This document shows, in pieces, positions 1-11,137 of a stretch of 64,000 bases of DNA. Within the stretch, counting starts at the first letter, position 1, and each line of letters starts with the position of its first letter. The DNA is from Kryptolebias marmoratus. Lineage: Eukaryota; Chordata; Actinopteri; Cyprinodontiformes; Rivulidae. Location: NCBI RefSeq assembly GCF_001649575.2, contig NC_051445.1, forward strand, positions 27,267,088 through 27,331,087. The letters are read 5' to 3'. The notes beneath the pieces are model-generated. The model had not been told where the DNA came from. It did no database searches and was given only the letters and a program-made list of their open reading frames with translations. The translations under genes were made by a program, and so were the position numbers.

Positions 1-229
1 AACGTGACGTGAATTTACTTTTTACTTCAACACATTATAAAAATGTAGTGTAGTAGAAAGTACAGATACTTACTGTAAAATGTAGCGAAGTAAAAGTCGA
101 AAGTACCCACGTTTAAAAATACTTAAGTAAAGTACAGATACATGAAAAACGTACGTAAGTACAGTACCGAAATACTTGTAACGAAGTACTTGTAACGAAG
201 TACTTGTACTTCGTTACATCCCACCACTG
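1..229 (-). mobile_element. hAT-like fish repeat, truncated by window edge
   Basis: Read on the minus strand the sequence begins CAGTGGTGGG at 229 and continues with repeated 'acgaagtacttgta' units, the pattern of a very common fish repeat with hAT-type CAGNGGTGG termini. The other end lies outside the window, so neither a target duplication nor a transposase can be tested. Short overlapping TACTT/AAGTA units near 160-215 give it internal dyad symmetry. Confidence 0.5.
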
Positions 230-743
230 AATGTAGCTAACAAGAGAATATACACAACAGACAGCAAAGAACTTTTGAACTATGCAGTAAAAGACAGAAG
301 AATCAATGGTGGGAAAGGAGGGTCTGAATTTATGGACCATAGGAGGATGGGGGTGTGGAAGTCTGAAAGGTTGGACAAAGAAAAAGAAAAGAAGAGGCAG
401 GACACAGGATATCAGATGACAGGACTTCCTCCAGCAGGAGATAACCTGTCTAACAAACCACTCATCTTTATTTCAACTCAGAGCCTTCACTCTGCTGTGA
501 TAAGAGACCTCTTCTGTCAGTGACTGATTCCAACACCTGTTCATTCAGGCTGCACAACACAAGACAGACAACAGGCATGCTCAGACTAGACTGCTGTCAG
601 GCCTCAATAATATAGTGGGTTAATATAGGCATTACAGAGGTGCACACATTCTGTTTCAATTGTGTTTTACCTCATGTGTACACACACATTATATGCGTGT
701 GTGTGTGTGTGTGTATGTGGACATGTAGATGTGATGAAGACTA
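230..743. other. Intergenic, no gene seen
   Basis: No recognisable coding sequence. A short (GT)n run lies at about 697-714. Open frames here are short and resemble no known family. Confidence 0.6.
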
Positions 744-872
744 CTTTTTGAAGTTCAAACTGGGCATCAGAATGAGGAAGAAAGGTGATTTTAGTGACTT
801 TGAAATCAGGATGGTGCAAGACTGGCTGGTCTGAGTATTTCAGAAACTGCTGATCTACAGGGATTTTCACAC
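744..872 (+). pseudogene. Tc1-like transposase N-terminal fragment
   Basis: Conceptual translation gives the start of a common fish Tc1-type transposase: a start-like residue followed by KKGDFSDFE and, after a frameshift, GLSISETADL, which belongs to the helix-turn-helix DNA-binding region. Homology stops abruptly near 872, before the second helix. It is a dead scrap of a DNA transposon, not a gene. Confidence 0.65.
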
Positions 873-1320
873 ACATGAAGCCTAGGCGGAAATTCAAACT
901 GGAAGACCTGCTCCGGACTCACCTGCATCATCGGATCGCCACGTCATGCACCCCTCTTCAGCCTATCAGCATCCGACCGCGCCTTCATCGTATCCAATCA
1001 GCAAGCAAGCCTCCGTTTAAAAGGAACTTCCATCAGAGCTCCATCCGTTCACCTGCCGAACTTCAGCCCTCCTCCGCCCCTTCTCCACCCCATGTACTTA
1101 GCTCCACCAAGATCCTTCCCATCTTCGACCGCCACCACCAGTGTCCGGCCCGGGAGGAAGACGCCTCTAATCCTCATCCTAGTTTCCCGCTCAAGCGCAT
1201 TGCCACACTCAGCACCTGCGTCTTCCGCCGGGGCCAAGCGCCAAATTCTCATGTCATTTATGTCATTAAACTTTTTAATCGCCATCTTTTTCCGTGTGAG
1301 TCTCTACAGGTTGAAATGTT
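873..1320. other. GC-richer patch, possibly LTR-derived
   Basis: Base composition jumps relative to both flanks, with many CpG dinucleotides. A TATA-like TTTAAAAGG sits near 1015-1024. Open frames on both strands here are proline/serine-rich and match nothing I recognise, so they probably only reflect the composition. The patch begins exactly where the Tc1 fragment ends. A solo LTR or other promoter-bearing repeat is the simplest explanation, but no TG...CA boundaries with a target duplication were found. Confidence 0.3.
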
Positions 1321-1495
1321 TATATATATATAGGTATATATATAGGTATATAATCCTAACCTTAATGGGAATAAAACTCTTAATATGAATCATATATAAT
1401 AAATTGTACTAAATTGTACTATGCATGACACTGTTAGTGTAAATTCTCAATCTCAAGCAAAATATAAGGTTTTAAAATCATTAAACTTTTTTAAA
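1321..1495. repeat. AT-rich low-complexity tract
   Basis: Repeats of TATATATAGG near 1320-1352 are followed by AT-rich sequence without coding signal. Confidence 0.6.
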
Positions 1496-2025
1496 AAACA
1501 GGTCTAAGGCATTTTGCTTCATATCCTGGGAGTTTTATCAATTCAAAACTGGAGAGTGTGGAGTTCCAAGCTTCAAACTGCATCAGCTGCTCCAATTCTG
1601 CGAGCTGGATTCACATGCAGATTTATTTCACTCCCCTTTCTCCTTTCTCTTGCAAGGCATTAGGGTCTCTTTTTTTGCCTCATTCACAAGATATATGATG
1701 TGGTCATCTGCATGATGTTAGAGTAAAAATGACTTGATATCATGCTTAATGGTCCATGATAAGTTTTAGAAAGCTGAAATCTGGGACCACTTCCTCTGTT
1801 TAAAGATGATCTTTCTTGTTTGATGTAAATGTTTTCCTTTGTCCCCCTCTCAAACGACCAAGAGTGTCCTCTTGATCCAAAATATGAACATTTAGGTAAT
1901 CAGCAGGAGTGTTCCTTATCCTTGAGGTGTAGGTGCCCAAAAGAGTCTTGTCTTGGACAGTTGGGTCTCCTGTGTTGAACCATGCGTCTGTGGAGAGGCT
2001 GTTTAGTTTTTCCAATACAGAGGTA
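1496..2025 (-). pseudogene. Penelope-like element, GIY-YIG endonuclease and 3' end
   Basis: The minus strand encodes the C-terminal end of a Penelope-like retroelement polyprotein. CIGKTKQPLHRRM followed by QHRR is the GIY-YIG endonuclease region known from fish elements of this class, and NVHILDQED follows in another frame, so there is at least one frameshift. Positions 1496-1800 are the downstream non-coding part, shared with copies at 10495-10905 and 17950-18235. The reading frame is broken at 2025 by the inserted gypsy element and resumes at 4388. Confidence 0.7.
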
Positions 2026-2124
2026 TGTTACAACCCATTGGCTCAAATGGATGCAATGACCGCAGTAAGCAGATGAGGCTCCTATCCAAAAAAGCAAACA
2101 ACAAAGGCATACACTCCCTTAAGA
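2026..2124 (-). repeat. 3' LTR of the gypsy element, internally deleted
   Basis: It starts TGTTACAACCCATTGGCTCA, matching the start of the copy at 4123 apart from single changes. It then jumps to the last ~70 bases of that copy, so about 170 bases are missing. Confidence 0.75.
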
Positions 2125-2265
2125 CCCCCACCCTTAAAATTATTGCTCCAAGCAATCAAACCCCTAAAAATACCTAAATTCACCAAGACATTGTCCCAAC
2201 CATAAATGTGGCAAAATCTCAGGTCATACCCATGAAGGACTAAGCTCCATCACAGCAGCTGCTGG

Positions 2266-2466
2266 TTAGAGCCTCTCATTTTGTTGATATTGTTGGGCAC
2301 CTGAAATATAAACATCCAAATATATCAAAGCAAGGATTAGTGCTAATATTTCCTTTTCAATAGTGGAGTAACACCTTTGGTGGATATCAAACTTCTTTGA
2401 TAACCAGCGTAGAGGATGTTCCATCCCTTCCTCACCATCCTGCAGTAAAGCGTCTGCAGCCCCCAC
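2266..2466 (-). pseudogene. Ty3/gypsy RNase H fragment
   Basis: The translation contains LLQDGEEGMEHPLRW followed by YSTIEKEILAL, the conserved RNase H region of Ty3/gypsy Pol (usual form: LLQ..., then YS..EKE.LA). It is followed by a stop and has no integrase downstream. Its upstream neighbour in the element is the reverse transcriptase connection domain at 2502-2738. Confidence 0.75.
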
Positions 2467-2501
2467 ATCACTAGCATTCGCAGCTAGTTTAAAGGGTTTG
2501 C

Positions 2502-2738
2502 TTAAACTGGTAAAAAAAGAAGTGTGTTGATTAAAAGTGTTTTCTGATGTTCAAAAGCAATGTCACACTTCTCAGTCCACACATATAGAACTTTTTGACT
2601 CAGCAAGTTCATTAAAGGAGCTGCAATAGTGGCAAAGTTGCAACAGAAACCTCTAAAATAACCCACCAAAGTGCTGCAATGAACACACATTAGTAACATG
2701 TGACCTGCACAAACTGGAGCACAACAGCCACAAACCAA
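2502..2738 (-). pseudogene. Ty3/gypsy reverse transcriptase C-terminal fragment
   Basis: The residues LVGYFRGFCCNFATIAAPL and a following tryptophan motif (VWTEKCDIAFE) match the thumb/connection region of Ty3/gypsy reverse transcriptase just before RNase H. The catalytic YxDD box would lie upstream at higher coordinates but was not found, so the catalytic core is lost. The frame is interrupted between this piece and RNase H. Confidence 0.7.
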
Positions 2739-4101
2739 ACAGATTGCTCACTCACCACACATCACTCAGTAGTAGTAACTACTTATCCAAACATGATCTG
2801 CTGTCCCCAACACACAGACAGTCACACAAAAAGTGGTCCCACACCACAACAAGTTACTACAGACACAAAGAGTCATTGCAGCATTGTCTAACATAATAAG
2901 AGCCTTACCAAAACACAATGACTACCACACAAAATTGATGCCACTCAGCAACATCTAAAGTGATCCAACAAAAATGGGTGGACCTATTCACACCACACAC
3001 TCATCTCAATCATAGTGGCATCCATAAAGGCATGTAAAAATATACAAAAGGGCATGTCCACAAAACTGCAACAAGTAATCATCACACTCATGACCAATCA
3101 CAAGCTGAACTCACACATGCTGCCAAGTGTTCAGATACAGTACAGTTTGCCAGACAATATTTTAAACATATTTTTCTCAGTAGGAAGCTCAATTTGAAAT
3201 TCTAACTGAAGAGGTTCTTCCTTTGTTAAACCTTCTTGCAGCTCTTCACTAGGTGGTGAGGAAACTGTTGCCATCTTTCAAAAACAAGAACCATTCCAAC
3301 CCAAATGGGGCTCAACACAAAGCAATCACTACCATTTACCAAACTACACAAAACAGCACAAGGCTGACAAAGTGGCTACTGACACAAAAATGGCTGCAAT
3401 ACCACACAAAAGTAGGCAAAAGCTCCACCCATCAAACTATTAAAGCTTTACACACAAAGATTACCTTATCGCTTGAAAGCATACATGTAACCTGCTGGTA
3501 ATCACAACTATGCCAAAGACATCAAAAGTACTGCTAACTGACAAAGGTCACAACAAAAGCCACAAAACGTACCAAAGTTAGAATCACAGACCCAACACAG
3601 TGCTTCTAGAAGCACAACACTCACCTAACTTGACACAATTTGCTCACTCTTTACCTCCTACCCTACAACATAGTAAATATGGTTATGAAATGCCAACCTG
3701 AAAATGAAAAAAGACTCACCTAACCATTTTCTCAGGTGTACCTGGTAAAGCCAACTTTAAAAACTGAACTCAAGGCCCACAGCAAACCAAGGATACGGTT
3801 TACTGCAGTAACACTGAAGCATGCCCCCACACAGGATTGTCCCAAAAACAACAAAAGAGTAACCATTGGAAGGGCCAAAGCTCAGCTGAATCACTCACCC
3901 TAACTAACCAGGGAGCTCATTAAATAATTTTTCTTTCAGCAAATTTAAACAAAGCACCACAAATAACCATACTCAAACTGTTGTCAAATTAGGGAAAAGG
4001 AAATCCCATATCTACAACACTCCACCAACCAAGAAAAGCCACACTAAACAAAACAAAGTCTAGGGAAAAACTAACAAAACAAAACTTCAATCTCAGGACT
4101 T

Positions 4102-4117
4102 ATCCAGGACGAGCCCA
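4102..4117 (-). promoter_or_regulatory. Primer binding site, tRNA-Pro-like
   Basis: On the minus strand, a few bases inside the 5' LTR, the sequence TGGGCTCGTCCTGGAT resembles the 3' end complement of tRNA-Pro used by many gypsy elements and retroviruses, with a short deletion and one change. It fixes the element's orientation as minus. Confidence 0.6.
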
Positions 4118-4122
4118 CGTTA

Positions 4123-4387
4123 TGTTACAACCCACTGGCTCAAATGGATGCAACACAATGAGAAGCACACAGGTTGAGTTTGACAAAATAAGTTTTATGA
4201 GTTAAAAAGAAGGAGTAGAGGGGAAACAGCCATGCTGCAGCCAAGGGAGATAAGAGAAAGGAAAGAGTAAGTCCCCTTTCTCAAGGGGAAGGGTGTGGTC
4301 GACTTAAAGGCTGCTTACACCTGCAGATGATTGCAAGTGAAGCTCCTATCTGAAAAACATACAATAAATGCACACACTCTCCTAACA
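4123..4387 (-). repeat. 5' LTR of the gypsy element, full length
   Basis: This 265-bp LTR begins TGTTAC and ends CTAACA in plus-strand reading. It shares both ends with the shortened copy at 2026-2124. Confidence 0.75.
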
Positions 4388-4445
4388 AGGTCTGAAAATT
4401 CCTCCTTGTAAAAATACCCTCAGGATATCCACAGGTTTGGAAAGC
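4388..4445 (-). pseudogene. Penelope-like element, continuation beyond the gypsy insertion
   Basis: On the minus strand this short piece encodes YKEEFSDL in the frame that runs into the GIY-YIG motif at 2025, once the gypsy element and one copy of the target duplication are ignored. It is the upstream half of the interrupted endonuclease domain. Confidence 0.6.
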
Positions 4446-5039
4446 TTTTTTGTTGAGTTTCTGTCCCCTTTCCTTTCCTTCTGTTGTTGTGATGATATGT
4501 TCGGCCTAATGGTGATATTGTGCAGTTTAAAGCAGTTTTGAAATTAAAAAGCTGCCCAGATAGAAAATGAAACATCTTCAACAACAAATCAAAGTCCAGT
4601 TGCTCTGTTTAATAAACTTTTAGGCTAAAATTTTACTGTTAAATTTAAAAGAAATTAAAATATTCTTGATTAACTTGACATGTTGTGATTTAGTCACAAC
4701 AGATGTTCCCATCTGAAAGTCTTGTATTGTAGGCCACAAAGTGCATAATTTTGGTCCCATTCACATTGGTTCTGCTTGTTGCTGCTTAACAAGGGCTTTA
4801 CCTTCAGAGTTCACAAGTGCATAGAAGTGGTATTTGGCCTAGAAATACGGTGGAGTGGCTTGTAACATCTGAAGCCATTACAATGGTTGGATTATTGTGA
4901 AAATCAGAATATATGATTTTGATTTGAAATTTTAAGTATTCTAAAATGACTAAAGTCACCAAATGATCACCATTAGCACTTTTTCTCAGTTTGCTAAGAT
5001 ATTTTTTTCATCTTAACTCTTCACATACCTCTGGATCCT
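4446..5039. other. Intergenic, no gene seen
   Basis: AT-rich sequence. A short stretch near 4779-4815 (GCTGCTTAACAAGGGCTTT) has a weak relative near 5763-5785. Otherwise nothing recognisable. Confidence 0.5.
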
Positions 5040-5500
5040 GTATATTGTCAATGGATCCACATGGTGTTGTCCTTGATGTTTGGTCTCATCTGATCACAAC
5101 ACCATCTTCCACATATTTGGGAAAAAACAGATAGTCCAGTTTTATTTTTCTTTGATCAAAATTTTTCCCTGCTACTCTTCCATGAAGCCCAGCTCTGTAC
5201 AGTTTCTAGTAGTCCTAAGGACAGATCCTCCTATCTGTATATGAGAGCTGCAGAGCTTCCAGGGTTATCTTTGGCATCCTGGATGTTTCTCTGATTCATG
5301 CCCTTTTTACCCAATCTGTGGGTTTTGGTGAATGACCCACTCTTGGCAGGTTTGCTATGGTAGCATCATCTTTCAATTTCCTAATAGTGGTGTTCTTTGA
5401 CCATAACATATGTAACAGGATTTCAGTGGTACCAAAATCCATACAAATCTGACAAGTGCCAAATAGAGGGTTCGTCCTCATGTTGTGTCATGAGCAGCAA
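5040..5500 (-). pseudogene. Tc1-like transposase remnant
   Basis: Minus-strand translation gives NLPRVGHSPKPTDWVKRAL from the second helix-turn-helix/GRPP-like linker of a Tc1 transposase. Downstream is a region with VLWSDETK around the first catalytic aspartate of the DDE core (near 5075-5115). Several frameshifts and stops interrupt it, and the C-terminal half is absent. The element is dead, and no terminal inverted repeats were found. Confidence 0.65.
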
Positions 5501-6390
5501 CAATTTAAACAACTCAAGAGTTTTAATTGTGCACACATGTTTAGAAAGGGGGGTTTCCTGGTACTTATTCACAGACTCCAGGCTATTAAAAGTCTATGTG
5601 TCTCATTCAGATTACCTGAAAACCCCTGGTTATAACTAATACATTTAGCCCAAACACCAAACGTAGCTGGCTGTATTTCCTTAATCCTTTTTATCTATTT
5701 AATAGTTCTGCAGGGAGGGGCCCCTGAGGTGCTGCAGGGGACTCTGATTGGGTGTGATGTCATCTGCTGCTTAACTGGGCTTTGCCTCTAAGTGCTTTCC
5801 ACTATGTTTGGAGATCAAAAGGCACACTCACCAGAGCAGCTTTAATCACCTCCTCTGCTAGGGGCAGGTGTGTGTGTGTGTGTGACTGTGTGTGTGTGAT
5901 GCGGATATGCAAAAGGTTGCTGGCATTTCCAAAGATAGCCAGGCTGACATTTCTATTGACTTTGATGTTGATAATCCCTCACAAGTCCCCCAAAGCTAAC
6001 TGATATTTTATGTGTGTTTGTGTAAAATGTGCAGCTACACAGGAAGCATATTTGCTGCCAGGTTGTCGGGTCAAAATCAGTTTTATCAATTATGACTTAT
6101 GAAAATGTTGCAGACTGGAAAGTAAACATTTTCCCCCTTTAGATTCAAAACTGAGCAAAACATCAACAGTGATTTTTCATTTTCCAGCTTTGATCCACAG
6201 GATATATCCCTGTGGATAAATCCGGAGATGATATCACAATTTAAAAGACACTTTATTGCTTCATTCTTTTACTTTCCAATGAGACAAGTCAAAGGTGAAA
6301 CATACATCAGTTTTTATTGGAGAAACAAAACAATAGCTACACAAACAAATGGCACAACACAGAAGAGGATGATTGTAAAATGAGATTAGA
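5501..6390. other. Intergenic, no gene seen
   Basis: The stretch contains a (TG)n run at about 5870-5900 and otherwise unremarkable sequence. No coding match. Confidence 0.55.
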
Positions 6391-6917
6391 AACAAACAAG
6401 AGAAAGAGAGTGGAAGCTAAAAAACAATGATTGTTGCCAGCAGTTTGGGAAAGAATTGCAACAGGTCCTTGAGATTAGTGGGGAGCTACTGACTGGGAAA
6501 GTACAGCTAAGGTAGGGCGAGAAACTGCCAAGAAGATACTTGGTGTTTCTTATGGACAGTGGAAAAGGAAAAAGAAAAGTTGGAGGTAGAATGAGGAAGT
6601 TAAGGTGATCATCCAGAAGAAGGCAGCTAAGAAAAAGTGGGATAGTCAAGGAGATGAAGGAAGTAGAAAGGTGGATTGTGAGGCTAAGTGCATAGCTAAG
6701 AGAACAGGCAAAAGCAGCTTATAATGAGTTGTATGAGAAGCTGGACAGTAAAAAAGGAGAAAAGGACTTGTATTATTTAGATAAGCCTGGAGATAGAACA
6801 GGAAATGATGTGCAGCACAATATGTTGATAAAGGATAGAGAGAGAAACATACTTCTGACTGAACAGTGTGTTGAACAGGTGGAAGGATGGCTTTGAAGAG
6901 CTAATGACTGGAGAGAG

Positions 6918-6960
<43 letters not shown>

Positions 6961-7175
6961 GGACCAGGAAGCGGTAAGTGCAGAGAATTAATTTGGAGGA
7001 AGTGAGGTCGGCTTTATAAAGGATGAAGAGTGGAAAGGTAGCTGATCCAGGTGCATACCTGTGAAGGTATGGAAATGTCTAGGAGAGTGGACAGTGGACC
7101 TTTTGTCAAGATTGTTCAAGACAGCCCTGAAGAATGATAAGATGCCTGATGAGGGGAGAAGGAGATTACTGGTAT
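6391..7175 (+). pseudogene. RTE-type LINE remnant
   Basis: Plus-strand frames give fragments of a fish RTE-class non-LTR retrotransposon, in the region between endonuclease and reverse transcriptase. These are IIQKKAAKKKWDSQGDEGS, then a block corresponding to the usual KPGDRTGNDVQ segment, and later a WKCLG segment of the reverse transcriptase start. Stops and frameshifts are frequent. A (GATA)n run at about 6923-6960 has expanded inside the remnant. Homology ends near 7175, where Rex1-type sequence begins. Confidence 0.6.
6923..6960. repeat. (GATA)n microsatellite
   Basis: About nine perfect tetranucleotide units, inside the RTE remnant. Confidence 0.9.
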
Positions 7176-7179
7176 AACT

Positions 7180-8097
7180 TCTAGACTTCTGGTTGTCCGA
7201 AAAAAGGCTTCAGCTGATCCAAAATTCTGTTGCCAGAGTTCTGATGAGAATTAAAAGAGAGATCATGTTTCTCCAATTTTAGCTACTTTCCATTGACTCC
7301 TTGTCAATTTCAAAATACAATTTAAAGCTTTTCTAAACATACAAAGCTTTCAACAATTCAGCTTTTTTATTTCAAAAAACTTCTTGTTTCTTCTTGTTTA
7401 CTAACAGAGCACTTCACTCTCAGACTGCAAGTTTACTCGTGGTTCCTAGAGTTTTTAAAAGTAGCTTCAAGTTATCAGGCTTCTCTCTTGTGGAAGAAAC
7501 TTCCAATTTCTGTCCATGAGGCTGACACCCTGTCTACTTTTAAGACTAGGTTTAAGACTTTCCTTTTTCATAAATCCTATAGTTAGGATTGGCTTGGGTT
7601 TCCTGAACTATCCCTTAGTTATGCTGCTATAGGCTTAGACTGCTGGAGGACAAACTGACCACATTTTCTCACTTGACTGTCTTTACTTTCTCTCCTCTCC
7701 ATGTTTGTATTTGTAATTACTGCTATCAGTAAACTGTTTTTCTTTGTTTTTTCTACACCTGGACCAATTCTTCTGTATTTGTCTGGGTCTCTTTCCTGTC
7801 CTCTCTAGACCCCAGCCGGTCGAGGCAGATCGCTGCCCATCCTGAGCCTGGTTTTGCTGGAGTTTTTTTCCTGTTAAAAGGGAATTGTTCCTTTCCACTG
7901 TTGTCAATGTACTGCTCAGCATGGGAGATTGCAAAGAAGTGAAGACTTGATGCAATCTGTGGACTTCCTTAGACAGATAACCTTTTTTAATTGGCATTTC
8001 ATAATGTACTATATGTGAATATTTTTGTTCAGTGCCCTGCGATGACTTTTGTTGTAAAATGGTGCTAGATAAATAAACTGAATTGAATTGGTGTAAC
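7180..8097 (+). pseudogene. Rex1-type LINE 3' end
   Basis: Near 7205-7330 the translation RLQLIQNSVARVLMRIKRE is the conserved LINE segment just after the reverse transcriptase core. It is followed by a degraded C-terminus and a 3' untranslated region. The tail around 8045-8095 (AGATAAATAAACTGAATTGAATT) is the short-repeat tail typical of fish Rex1 elements. Fragments of the same 3' region recur at 26060-26200 and 29885-29985 (plus) and at 27946-28270 (minus). 5'-truncated and dead. Confidence 0.65.
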
Positions 8098-8369
8098 ACT
8101 AGAGGAAGGAGGAGATAGGGTGAGATGGAGGCAGATAATCCACTGTAGTGACCCTTGAAGGAAGCAGCTGAAAAACAAAGAAAAAGAAGACTGAAAAAAA
8201 ATTGTGTTATAAATTAATTGACAGCTGTACAAAAAAGGGTTAAAACTGTGCAAAAAATGAATTGAACTGTGCAAATATGGACTTAGACCCTCTCTAGACA
8301 GAAATGATCAGCTCTTTATATTAATTTAACTGTGTTAAATGAAACAAACTGATGTTAGTGGCGAACTTG

Positions 8370-8715
8370 GGCAGACTCTGTTTGGCGTGACCATTTTGAA
8401 TAGGGTTGTTTCCAAAAGTTACTCAGTTGCAGATGTACATCCAATTAAAATTATTTATTATAAGTTTTATTAAAATCTGTATAGTGGTTCATGAGATATT
8501 TTGCTAACAGAAAAAATTGTATCCAAATGTTTGGGTGTGGCAGCCCTATTGAATCAGGTTAACTCCAAAAGTCAATCAGTTGTAGATGTACATCTAGTGG
8601 TTACTTTCTGGACGTTTTATAAAAATTCACCCAGTGGTTCATGATGAAGTATTTTGGTAACAAGCAGACACACATATATACATAGTCAAAACATTATCAT
8701 TGGTAATAAATAGGT
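8370..8715 (+). repeat. Dispersed repeat family A, copy 1
   Basis: Two successive blocks carry the family hallmarks CCAAAAGTTA, TGTAGATGTACATC and GTGGTTCATGA. See the cluster at 31.8-41.4 kb for further copies. No coding content. Confidence 0.65.
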
Positions 8716-9164
8716 TTATTTTGTGAGGAAACTATGATTATTCAAATTGTGCTCCATCGTCCCACATTTGCTTTGTAGTGGTGAGGAAGTTTGTTGTCCT
8801 CCAACACAGGAGATGTAGTGAAGGTTAACACTTCAGGATGGGGAGGAAATCCCTGAGCTTAATTTGAATGTCAGTCAGCCTGAGAACATAAAGAGGGTTA
8901 TATTTGGGTGGATTAAATCTTGTTGGGAAGATTTATTGTGTTAGAGTAATTTAACTTCAGATCATCTTGCTAAACCTCCTCAATACTGCGTACTTTATCT
9001 GACAGAAATAAGTTAAATAAACTTAACTTGTCAACACTGCATCACTGCAAGTGGACCTACTAATGATGTGATTGGAACTCCAGTTAAGGTGAAAGATGGT
9101 AACTGTTGGAACAATATTACAAAATGCAAATTTTGTAGGCTTGTAAAAAATAACATATTCACCT
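8716..9164. other. Intergenic, no gene seen
   Basis: Nothing recognised on either strand. Confidence 0.5.
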
Positions 9165-9566
9165 TAAAAGGAAACTAATTTATTAAAGGAAAATATAAAC
9201 AAAACAAAAGGCTGGCGTGGCAGCAGAAACAAACAATAACAAAATCCAAAATGGTAAGGCGAGGCAAGACAAGGCTAGGAACAAGGAAGACAAAAACCAT
9301 GGCAAAAGGAACGGAATGACCCAGTGGCGAATGGAGAGACAGAGATCGGTTTTAAAGGCTGTGGGAGAGATGAAGATGGGTTGCGGATGTGGACATGACG
9401 AGGAGCAGGTGTGGTGGGTGTGGCAGGCGTTACTGGAAAGTTACTGGGGAGGTGAATAGTGACAAGACTTGAATAACACAGAAACTCAAAAGACAACCAA
9501 ACCAAACAAGATCAACAAGAAACCCCAAACAAAGAACAAAACCCCAACAACACCAACATTCATGAA
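9165..9566 (-). repeat. Solo LTR fragment (LTR family 1)
   Basis: It is similar in order and content to the LTRs at 34144-34596 (minus) and 36949-37419 (plus): a GCTGGCG-GGCAGCA block, then GGCGAGGCAAG, a TTTTAAAG TATA-like box in plus-strand reading, and an AAAC-rich end near CATTCATGA. The left (U5) end shows no similarity to the other copies, so it is truncated. No target duplication found. Confidence 0.55.
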
Positions 9567-10494
9567 AGTTTTAGCTAAATCCTGTTCTTTTCTTATTTTG
9601 TTTTTATGGGGTGTGTCAGAGGAAATCCTCAGGGTCTTCTAGGCATTCAGAGAAGACTATTGTTTTCAGTTAATAGTTTATATCATAATCAATATAGTTT
9701 CTCATTTTCTAGTAAGTAACTGTTTTTAATTTATCAAAAAAAAGTTATCCAATTTATTTATTTTTTATTTACATCTACAGGCAGAGAGATGTTTGACGGA
9801 GATTTCTGATTGGTTAGGACTTCACGGTCAGGACAATACAAATCGCTGAGTCAAAGGTTCTGCAGTTTGTTTATTAACTGGCAGGAAAATTACCCAATCA
9901 CAATTTGATGTAGAGTGGGTGGGAATAATTGCAGGCTTGTGATATTGTTCATTATTTGTATCCAAAGCATAGATGGCTGACATTAACTATGTAGCTAGCT
10001 TGTTAGAATCACTTGTTTAAAAGTACAAGATTATATTCTAAAAAGGAAAACCAACTCTAGCAGTGGAATTGACAGAAACCAAATGTGTTGAAAGGCATTT
10101 TAAAACAAACTTTTTAAAACAGACTTATCAACGTTTTTCATGGATGAGGTTTCCTTTTTCTTTTCTTTTCTACTGGTGGATAGCCAGTTGTTTAAAAACA
10201 AATAAATTGTACTGTTAGAGTGCTCCCTTTTCACTACAGACAACTCGATAACATTGGTTAGTGCTGGATTTAACAGATAAACTCAGATCAGCAGTACCAA
10301 AATCCTGACACATCTCTGCAAGTGGTTAAATTAAAAATATTTGGGGACATTGGAGTGGATGATCACATGGATAAGGGGCTCCACAACCAGACTGTATACA
10401 GACAGATGGATACTTAGGCACTTATCTTTTTAATCTGTCTTTACAAACCTGTGAATTCCCCCAGCCATGTCAGTCATCCAGGACATGGTAAATC
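9567..10494. other. Intergenic, no gene seen
   Basis: AT-rich; no coding or repeat family recognised. Confidence 0.5.
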
Positions 10495-10905
10495 CAAAAA
10501 AGGTTAAAATCAAAAACAACTAGACTTCTATTCTGTAGCTGAAAACTTTTCGCTTCTCATCTGTGGAGAGATATTAATTAAAAAAGGAGAGGGTTTGGAG
10601 TGCAAGCTTTTAAAGCTGAGATGTTCTGTAATCTAGATTCACATGCAGATTGCCCTCACTCTCCTCACAACAGAGGGTCGTTAAGGTCTTTGTTTGCCAG
10701 ACTCACTGATGGGCCACCCTGGTCACATGCGTAAAGGTCTTGATTGGAGTGAAAATAACTATCAGGCCTAGGGTTTTGAAAGTAGAAATCTGAGACCTCC
10801 TCTGTTTAATTTTGGTTTCTGTCTTTTGACATAGATGGCTTCCTTCTCCCCTCTTTTAAAGCATATGTCTTCTCAGTCCAAAATATGAACATTTTGGTCA
10901 AAGGG
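10495..10905 (-). pseudogene. Penelope-like element 3' fragment
   Basis: It shares the block GGTTAAAA...CAACTAGACTTCTATTCTGTAG, TTCGCTTCTCATC and the downstream region with 1496-1860 and 17950-18235. At 10885-10900 the minus strand encodes NVHILD followed by a stop, the end of the GIY-YIG region. Only the 3' part is present. Confidence 0.6.
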
Positions 10906-11043
10906 AAATCCACAAAACACACTAGCTATAAAAACTCGGACTCTACACTCTCTGCTTTTTGAATTGCACTGCTGCTGCCTCTTGACCAGGTTGTTGTAAA
11001 TGACAATTAGTTTGCAATCAATCAACCTGATAAAATAAATGTT

Positions 11044-11059
11044 CTGGTCAACTTACAGA

Positions 11060-11137
<78 letters not shown>

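Larger units (their letters stand above)
2026..4387 (-). mobile_element. Degraded Ty3/gypsy LTR retrotransposon
   Basis: The element has two LTR copies at its ends (2026-2124 and 4123-4387). A tRNA-Pro-like primer binding site lies just inside the right LTR, and reverse transcriptase/RNase H remnants lie on the minus strand. Flanks 'aggta' (2021-2025) and 'aggtc' (4388-4392) look like a 5-bp target duplication with one change. RNase H is followed almost directly by the 3' LTR, so integrase is missing. Gag was not recognised. The stretch 2740-4100 is CA-rich and open-frame-poor, and probably holds degraded gag/protease sequence. Inactive. Confidence 0.75.

Noticed and set aside
875..1388. Frames of 98-152 codons on the plus strand and 78 on the minus
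   Set aside because: They reflect a GC-rich, probably repeat-derived patch; no protein family recognised.
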